Of a stretch of DNA of 64,000 nucleotides, positions 58,119 to 64,000 are shown one piece after another; position 1 is the stretch's first letter; each line of letters opens with the position of its first letter. The stretch covers positions 248,001 through 312,000 of the forward strand of contig JAIQDT010001732.1 in NCBI GenBank assembly GCA_021521415.1, written 5' to 3'. Below the pieces are notes generated by a model that was not told the DNA's origin, did not search any database, and was given only the letters and a program-made list of their open reading frames with translations. The translations under genes were made by a program, and so were the position numbers. This stretch comes from Bidens hawaiensis. Lineage: Eukaryota > Streptophyta > Magnoliopsida > Asterales > Asteraceae.

Positions 58119-61100
58119 TGAAATGAGTTTGTATAATGTTTAGTGTATAGGATGTTAGATTAACCTATAGAAGTGTAAATCTGGTTTTGGTAGGTTGAGA
58201 GAAAAATTTGGAAAACAAATTGAATAATATTGAAATTGACTTTTAAGTAGTGTAATAATGAATTATTGATTTGTTTTAGTTTGGTAATGAATTGCCTTCT
58301 TAAGTTGTGCATTTGAAATCTAGTAGGAGATTGTATTAATTGAAAAGGATTTGTGCAATTTTTTAGATTCAGTGTGTACTGTAGAAATCTAATTTTGGTA
58401 GATTGAACAAAAGTTGGAAAACAGAGTGACTAATTTTGAAATTGCATCCCTTAAGTTGTGAATCTAGCACCTGAAATCTAGTAGGAGATTATAACAATTG
58501 AAATGACTTTGTGCAATGCTTTAGAGGTAAATGTTAAAATACAAAGGGAAACAAAAATAAGGAGGGTGAGAAGAATTTGTGACCTTAAAAAAAACCCCTA
58601 AAAAGAATTAAAAAAAAAAACAAATTCAAGGAAAATCATAAACATAAAACAAAAACGAAAAAAGTAAAAAAACTAAAATGTTTCCCCCGTCTTTCTTACT
58701 AAAAGACACAATGACCAAAAAAAACAAAAAAAAAACAAAAAAAACACAATAATAAATAAAAAAGACAATATATATCACAAAATATAGCATAATTTTGAGT
58801 AATATAATACAATATCGATAAAAATAGACGCAATGTAACAAAAAAGGCACAATCATAAACTAAAAAACACAATGATCTTCTTTTATCATTGTGTCTTTTT
58901 TTTATTGGAACGTGGACCGGGGGGGGGGGGTCATTTTAGTTTTTTTTTACTTTTTCTGTTTTTTATTTATATTTTGAGTTATGATTTTTTTATTAATCTT
59001 TTTGAGGTTATTTTTTGTGGCCACAAATCCTTCTCATCATTCTCATTTTTATGCTCCTTTGTACAATAACTCAACCCATGCTTTATATTTGATATGAGAT
59101 TCCATATAGGGCAGTAATCGAGCACATTCGAGCTCCTTATTTTTTATTTTTTTTTTCTTATTTAGGTATGCTATTATTATAACTATATATTGACATTTAG
59201 GGTTTAATCTAAACGAACCAATGAGCCGAGCCAACCTTGGCTCGAGCTCAACTTAGATTCGAGCTTTTTTCGAGCAGAGCTTTCTTTGAGATATTTTCTA
59301 GCGAAATGCGAGCCACAAACTTTTTGAACAACCCTAATTTTATTGGAACGTGGACGGGGGGGGGGGGGGTCATTTTAGTTTTTTTTTACTTTTTCTGTTT
59401 TTTATTTATATTTTGAGTTATGATTTTTTTATTAATCTTTTTGAGGTTATTTTTTGTGGCCACAAATCCTTCTCATCATTCTCATTTTTATGCTCCTTTG
59501 TACAATAACTCAACCCATGCTTTATATTCGATATGAGATTCCATATAGGGCAGTAGTCGAGCACATTCGAGCTCCTTATTTTTTATTTTTTTTTCTTATT
59601 TAGGTAGGCTATTATTATAACTATATATTGACATTTAGGGTTTAATCTAAACGAACCAATGAGCCGAGCCAACCTTGGCTCGAGCTCAACTTAGATTCGA
59701 GCTTTTTTCGAGCAGAGCTTTCTTTGAGATATTTTCTAGCGAAATGCGAGCCACAAACTTTTTGAACAACCCTAATTTGATGTATAGAAATTTGAAAATT
59801 ATATCAGGGAAGGGATCATGAGAAAACTAAAAGAATACGAGAAAACCGAGGTATCTATTACTAAGTAATCAATGTTTTTTAAATTTTTTTATAATAATGT
59901 AAGGAATGTAAAAAAAGAAAAGTAATAGGTTTGCTGTATAAACACAGACGTATATGTAACTTCGTGAGCTACATATTTTTCTTAATTTTTGTGTTTTTTA
60001 ACCATATAATTAAAAATTTATGAAAACGAAAATTAAAAATATTGATTAGTTGGTAGTACTTTTCTCGGTCTTTTTTTGTAACTTTGTGGTTTCCTCTTGA
60101 GCCTCCCTTGTGAATTTAAAAATCTAGTACTGTTAGGTTGAGCAAAATTTGGTACACCGAAATTTATTTTTTTTTGGAACGACCAACTAAGTAACGCCGG
60201 GTACTCCGTACGCGGCCCCCATTGGCTAAAGGTAGCCCGAGCCGACCACGAGTCCGGACGGACGGAGCCCCTTGCCGTCCACCTATTGAGGGATTCCCCG
60301 GATAAAACCCGACCCCCACGCCCGCCAAACGGCATGACAACGAGGAGCCGGTAAAACCGGGTGAGATCAGGACTCGAACCCTGACAAGCCTGGGTCATCC
60401 CTCATATCTCCCATAAAATTGGTGATAGTGAGTTTTGAACCCCCTACATCTCACTAGTAAAATGAGTGCTCTACCATTGAGCCACATCCAATTTATTGGT
60501 AAACCGAAATTAATTGAATAGTCATGAAATTGACTTTAAATAAACACTTAAATTATTTAAACAAGGAAAGCTATCCATTAGTTATATAGCTAGATCTTGA
60601 TATCTTGTAAAGTTATTCTTAGTACAGAACTTGTCTTTTACGCATCTAAAATTCTTTAACTTGTGGTCTTTTACAGGTGCATTAATGCAGTTACTTCACA
60701 ACTCCTATTTTAAAGGCAGTTTAGCTGTTGGAGCTTTGTTGGGACCTGGAAGAGGTTGGTTAAATTTACATTTTCTGCTAGCTTTTTTGGTTTTGCTCCA
60801 CATCGCTTCTTCATAATATACAAGCAGTTAAGCCTAGATTACACTTATATCCCCAATGTTCTTGTGCAATTATTAGACTAACACCATAGATCTATGACAT
60901 GACACGATTCTATTATTTATCAATATTGTGGATCATGGAATAAACAGAGATAGAATTCTCAAGAAAAAGTGATAGATTATTCAATCCTTAACATTACACG
61001 AGGGATTTCTAAATTTGGCAGGCATAGACAACTTTCTAAATTACAAGCATCCTAAGAGAGATGAAATTAAGGACATAAGGTTATCATTTCCACACAGTTG

Positions 61101-63623
61101 CTAAAACAATGAAGAACTTGCATATTTTGTTGATGGTGAAAAGGGCAAGTTGTCCTTAATGAGTCAATGGTGGCCCTTTTTGAAATAGTACAATTGTTTA
61201 TGAACATTCAAAAGAACCAAATAGAACATTATTTGCCTTTTAGTTTTAAGCTGATCTAGTTTAGGGGCACAGATTTAGCTTAACGTATAATATTCCATCT
61301 TTCTCAGATTTGCTTTCTGATGGCCTCAAGGCATTCTTTAAGGGATCTCCAAATATGAACTCTCTTGTTGGTTTTGGATCCATTGCCGCATTTATGATAA
61401 GTGCGGTGAGCATTTATTGCATGTTATTGGTGTTAGTTATAATTAGACATTATTTCGTAGTACTAATACGTCCTTCCCTTTTCAGATTTCACTTCTTAAC
61501 CCTGAGCTTGGATGGGATGCAACGTTCTTTGATGAGCCGGTTTGTATACCGTAACTTATTGGTTCTCTTTAGAGGTGGCTAACATATGAATGGGTTGGTT
61601 AGATTTATATTGTATTATTAACTGGTCAATCTGGTAAAATCAAATAAATAATTCAATCATGTAGTAAAAGTAAAATAAATTAGTTAAAATAGTTGTAACA
61701 GGTCGAACCGGGTAACAGATTGAAAGTAGCTCGGAATGTGTTTTTAATTCGTAAAACCTCCTAAATCATAATTTATAAAATATTGGACAAGTTTTTATAG
61801 ACGCCTAGACAGGGTTGACCGATCTGAACTATTTTGACCGGCACGGTGACTCCCAAAGCACCCATTTGAACCAAACTTGTATGGTCCACTTACACAACCT
61901 GTTCATGTTGCCACCGTTAGTTTTTTTCTCAATAATTTTGGGGTGTTCATTGGTTAGGATATCGGTTTATTCGGTTTTTATATTTTTTTGCACCCGAAAC
62001 GAAAATCAAACTGATCCAAATTAGAATGTGTCTGTCCAAACCGAATTCAACCAATTAAACCGTTTATTATTTGGTTTATTCAATTGAATTCGGTTCAGCT
62101 ATTCGAATAAGCAACATCAATGGAATAAGCAACATCTATGGAACCGATAATGGAACCGAAAGACCGAATTAACTATTTGGTTCGGTCTTTTCCAGGTTTA
62201 GGATATGGTTTGGTTTTCAGGTTTTTTAGGTTTTCGTTTTTTTTTCTTCACACCTCTACTCAATATGACTACTTTGTACTCATTTAGTCACATATTTTTT
62301 GCTCTCTGTCTTAGATCACTGTTAATATTATCTTGAAGGGGTGCTCTCTTTTAGCATGCAGGTCATGCTTCTTGGTTTTGTTTTACTGGGACGTTCACTT
62401 GAAGAAAGAGCAAGGCTTAGAGCATCTAGTGACATGAATGAATTATTAGTAAGTTTATCTATGATGATATCAGATTACAGCTTCGTAAGTTTTAAATAAT
62501 ATTTCATAAAGTATTAACTTGATAACAAACATGTTTCATATATATGTCTGCAGTCATTGATATCCACACAGTCAAGACTAGTAATTTCTTCATCTGAAAG
62601 TAATGTTACAGATGGCAGCATATTAAGCTTTGATTCAATTTGCATTGAAGTCCCTACTGATGATGTTCGAGTTGGAGATTTGGTATTGGTTTTGCCTGGA
62701 GAAACGATTCCTGTAGATGTAAGTTTTATTAACTTTCAAGTGAAACATTGTTATCAATATCTAACTCCTGCCCCACCCCACCCCACCCCACCCCACATCA
62801 ACCTGGGTCAAAATGTGTCGCTTTAGAAAAATTAGAAAAAGAAAAAGTGTACCCATCCACCTCCAACCACCCACCAAGTCAAAATGAGTCGTTCTAGAAA
62901 AATAGTACCCACCCTGGGTTAAAATGAGTCGTTTAGAAAAAAAGTACCCAGCCCCACCCCATCCCAGTGGTGGTGTAGGTGGGTGGGAAGGCGGCAGTGA
63001 TGGGTGTGTCGGTAACCACGACGACAGAGGTGGAGTAGTGGCGGGGGCGGCGGCGGTGACGAGTAGGTGAACACAAACAATGGTGCTAACCCATTTGGAC
63101 CATATTTTCAAGTGAAGAAGTTTTATAATAGTTACCCATTTTAACCCATTGACTAATTTGAGATAACACAATTTGACCCGTTGAATAATTTAAGGTGATC
63201 CATTGACTAATATAAGGTGACCCATTTTGACTCGTTGACTAAATATAAGGTGATCCATATAGAATTTAGTTTTACCCAAATTAACCCATTATTTGAACAA
63301 TGGGTCATGATTTATTATTCACATCTTACACATGCTATAGTAACGCAATCATTTTAGCAGCTATATTGTAGAAAATTAACCCATTTTTTCTTCTTTTATT
63401 TTTATTGAAATGTTTGCTGGGGTCCTGTCCCCTTTACCAAAAAATAAAATAAAATAATATTAATAAAAAACGCTTCCTGGTGTGCATTTTGTAAGATCGT
63501 TTTAATTTGCAGGGAAAAGTTGTTGCGGGAAGAAGTGTTGTGGATGAGTCCATGCTAACAGGCGAGTCACTTCCTGTGTTTAAGGAAGAAGGTCTTTTAG
63601 TGTCGGCTGGAACAATAAACTGG
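57387..63623 (+). CDS. PAA2 (HMA8): chloroplast copper-transporting P1B-ATPase PAA2/HMA8, 5' part (seven exons)
   Basis: Exons 57,387-58,008, 60,677-60,754, 61,308-61,405, 61,486-61,539, 62,362-62,448, 62,554-62,718 and 63,513-63,623 join in frame over 405 codons with GT/AG borders; the rest is beyond the window. Residues 1-60 are rich in Ser, Thr, Asn, His and Arg and nearly free of acids, as in a chloroplast transit peptide. A heavy-metal domain follows with the copper site GMMCGAC (84-90). Then come transmembrane segments (VFAWTLVALCCGSHAAHIAH; VMLLGFVLLGR) and the actuator domain with DESMLTGESLP in exon 7. PAA2/HMA8 pumps Cu+ across the thylakoid membrane to supply plastocyanin. The phosphorylation DKTGT and CPC motifs lie in the missing part. 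I see no stop or frame break; intron 1 is unusually loaded with insertions. Confidence 0.95.
58047..58118. repeat. (AAT)n microsatellite, about 72 bases
   Basis: About 23 perfect ATA/AAT units, 39 bases inside the first intron of PAA2/HMA8. Confidence 0.95.
58540..59063. mobile_element. MITE with ~160-bp TIRs (copy 2 of 2), in PAA2 intron 1
   Basis: The left end TACAAAGGGAAACAAAAATA and the inverted right end TACAAAGGAGCATAAAAATG lead into arms that share GAGAAGRATTTGTGRCC, AAAATCATAA, GAAAAAAGTAAAAAAACTAA and AAAATG before a C/G run. The interior repeats ACACAATGA/TCATTGTGTC. Same family as 34,995-35,575. Confidence 0.75.
58901..59776 (+). repeat. 438-bp tandem duplication in PAA2 intron 1
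   Basis: 58,901-59,338 and 59,339-59,776 are nearly identical, from TTTATTGGAACGTGGAC to GAACAACCCTAATTT. The unit covers the right arm of the MITE plus flanking sequence rich in CGAGC words. Visible differences are the G-run length, TTTGATATG/TTCGATATG, GTAATCGAG/GTAGTCGAG and GTATGC/GTAGGC. Confidence 0.95.
60165..60495 (-). mobile_element. tRNA-derived SINE in PAA2 intron 1, with 16-bp target duplication
   Basis: On the minus strand the element starts GGATGTGGCTCAATGGTAGA, with an A box (TGGCTCAATGGTAGAGC, about 60,483-60,467) and a B-box-like GGGGTTCAAAAC (60,443-60,432). A second perfect B-box word GGTTCGAGTCC lies at about 60,380-60,370, so the head may be dimeric. A GC-rich body follows and an A-rich tail ends at about 60,165. 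TTGGTACACCGAAATT (60,149-60,164) and TTGGTAAACCGAAATT (60,496-60,511) are the duplication, one mismatch. No coding capacity. Confidence 0.9.
61540..62361 (+). other. intron 4 of PAA2/HMA8
   Basis: Non-coding. It contains degenerate GAACCGAATTCAAC/TTCGGTTT words (61,950-62,230) of the kind also seen at 26,940-27,090; otherwise nothing recognised. Confidence 0.8.
62719..63512 (+). other. intron 6 of PAA2/HMA8 with short tandem repeats
   Basis: Contains (CCCCA)n at about 62,772-62,795, three loose repeats of GTCAAAATGAGTCGTTTAGA with GTACCCA (62,805-62,960) and several AACCCATTGACTAAT words (63,140-63,240). The long minus-strand ORF here is an artefact of proline-coding CCA/CCC repeats. Confidence 0.8.
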
Positions 63624-64000
63624 GTATGATGTGGCAACTTGTTTAGTTATTAACTTCAAGCATGCAGAAATAGCAGACACTTTTAAGTTTTATCTTCACA
63701 TTATATACAAGATTAGCTATTGAGATTTAAGCATGCGGGGTATTATGTTTTTCATAACATGAATTATTATATCAAAGTAGGCTTGTAAACAGTAAACGAA
63801 CTGAACAATTGAAACACGGACAATTAAACTAAGAAGGTTTTTCTTGTTCGTGTTAGTACATTAAGCGCACAAACGAACGCCAGACGGTTCACGGACGTAA
63901 CTGAACATAGATGATCGAACACAGCTTAGCTAAAACCAGTTAAAAGTGATGTGTAGAACAATGTTTTGGGTCTAAAAAGTTATTATAATAGACTAAATTT
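63624..64000 (+). other. intron 7 of PAA2/HMA8 (incomplete)
   Basis: Starts with the donor GTATGATG; runs to the window edge. Nothing recognised. Confidence 0.8.

Larger units (their letters stand above)
58009..60676 (+). other. intron 1 of PAA2/HMA8 (2.7 kb)
   Basis: Donor GTAATTG at 58,009; acceptor TTTTACAG ending 60,676. It contains an (AAT)n tract, a MITE, a 438-bp tandem duplication, a SINE and two long G runs. No other gene. Confidence 0.9.

Noticed and set aside
60033..60398. 121-codon minus-strand ORF
   Set aside because: Open by chance across the GC-rich body of the SINE.
60420..60490. Possible functional tRNA gene
   Set aside because: A and B boxes are present but the sequence cannot fold as a full tRNA, continues into a SINE body with A-tail and is bounded by a target duplication.
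62761..63171. 136-codon minus-strand ORF rich in Pro
   Set aside because: Made by CCCCA repeats within intron 6 of PAA2/HMA8.

Overview
The window is plant nuclear DNA: AT-rich, with spliced genes, LTR retrotransposons of both superfamilies, PIF/Harbinger, hAT and Helitron elements, MITEs, a tRNA-derived SINE and many microsatellites. The look of the retroelement ORFs suggests a eudicot and tentatively Asteraceae; this is an inference from remembered family resemblance, not a search result. The only firmly recognised host protein gene is the 5' part of the chloroplast copper P1B-ATPase PAA2/HMA8. It starts at 57,387 on the + strand, shows seven exons and runs off the right edge.

Layout. 1-4.5 kb: a decayed retroelement ORF (+) with a putative 3' LTR carrying a Tourist-like MITE. 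5-9.1 kb: a possible spliced non-coding minus-strand gene (TATA box, telo-box and GGGC promoter motifs, one clean intron) with a long imperfect hairpin downstream of its second exon; a hAT-type MITE lies in the intron. 9.9-14.6 kb: LTR-like remnants and a decayed minus-strand ORF flanked by clusters of a short repeated motif. 14.6-26.6 kb: a pile of minus-strand Ty1/copia remnants. The best preserved (17.5-25.35 kb) has gag, integrase, RT and RNase H and a duplicated piece of its integrase region inside its RT; next to it the end of an RNase H is tandemly triplicated. 28.0-29.3 kb: a DNA element with long TIRs between TA microsatellites. 29.8-31.1 kb: a hAT transposase C-terminus whose end has become a seven-unit 142-bp array. 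31.4-35.6 kb: ~100-bp repeats, a non-autonomous Helitron, a second Helitron end and a MITE. 37.8-51.35 kb: a gag/protease-only copia element (LTRs 305 bp, TSD GTTAG) split by a full-length Tekay-like chromodomain gypsy element (LTRs about 2.6 kb, TSD CTCTG). 51.4-52.7 kb: a broken gypsy gag (minus). 53.8-57.0 kb: a PIF/Harbinger element with an apparently intact three-exon transposase and a Myb/SANT-like partner ORF with one frameshift. 57.3-64 kb: PAA2/HMA8, whose first intron has collected a microsatellite, a MITE, a 438-bp tandem duplication and a SINE.

The genes do not form a pathway. Each transposon ORF served its own element, and PAA2/HMA8 delivers copper to the thylakoid lumen. The most unusual items are the candidate hairpin gene at 5.5-9.1 kb, the permuted integrase insertion in the copia RT, the hAT-derived satellite array, and a TATA box sitting in the loop of a palindrome in both gypsy LTRs.
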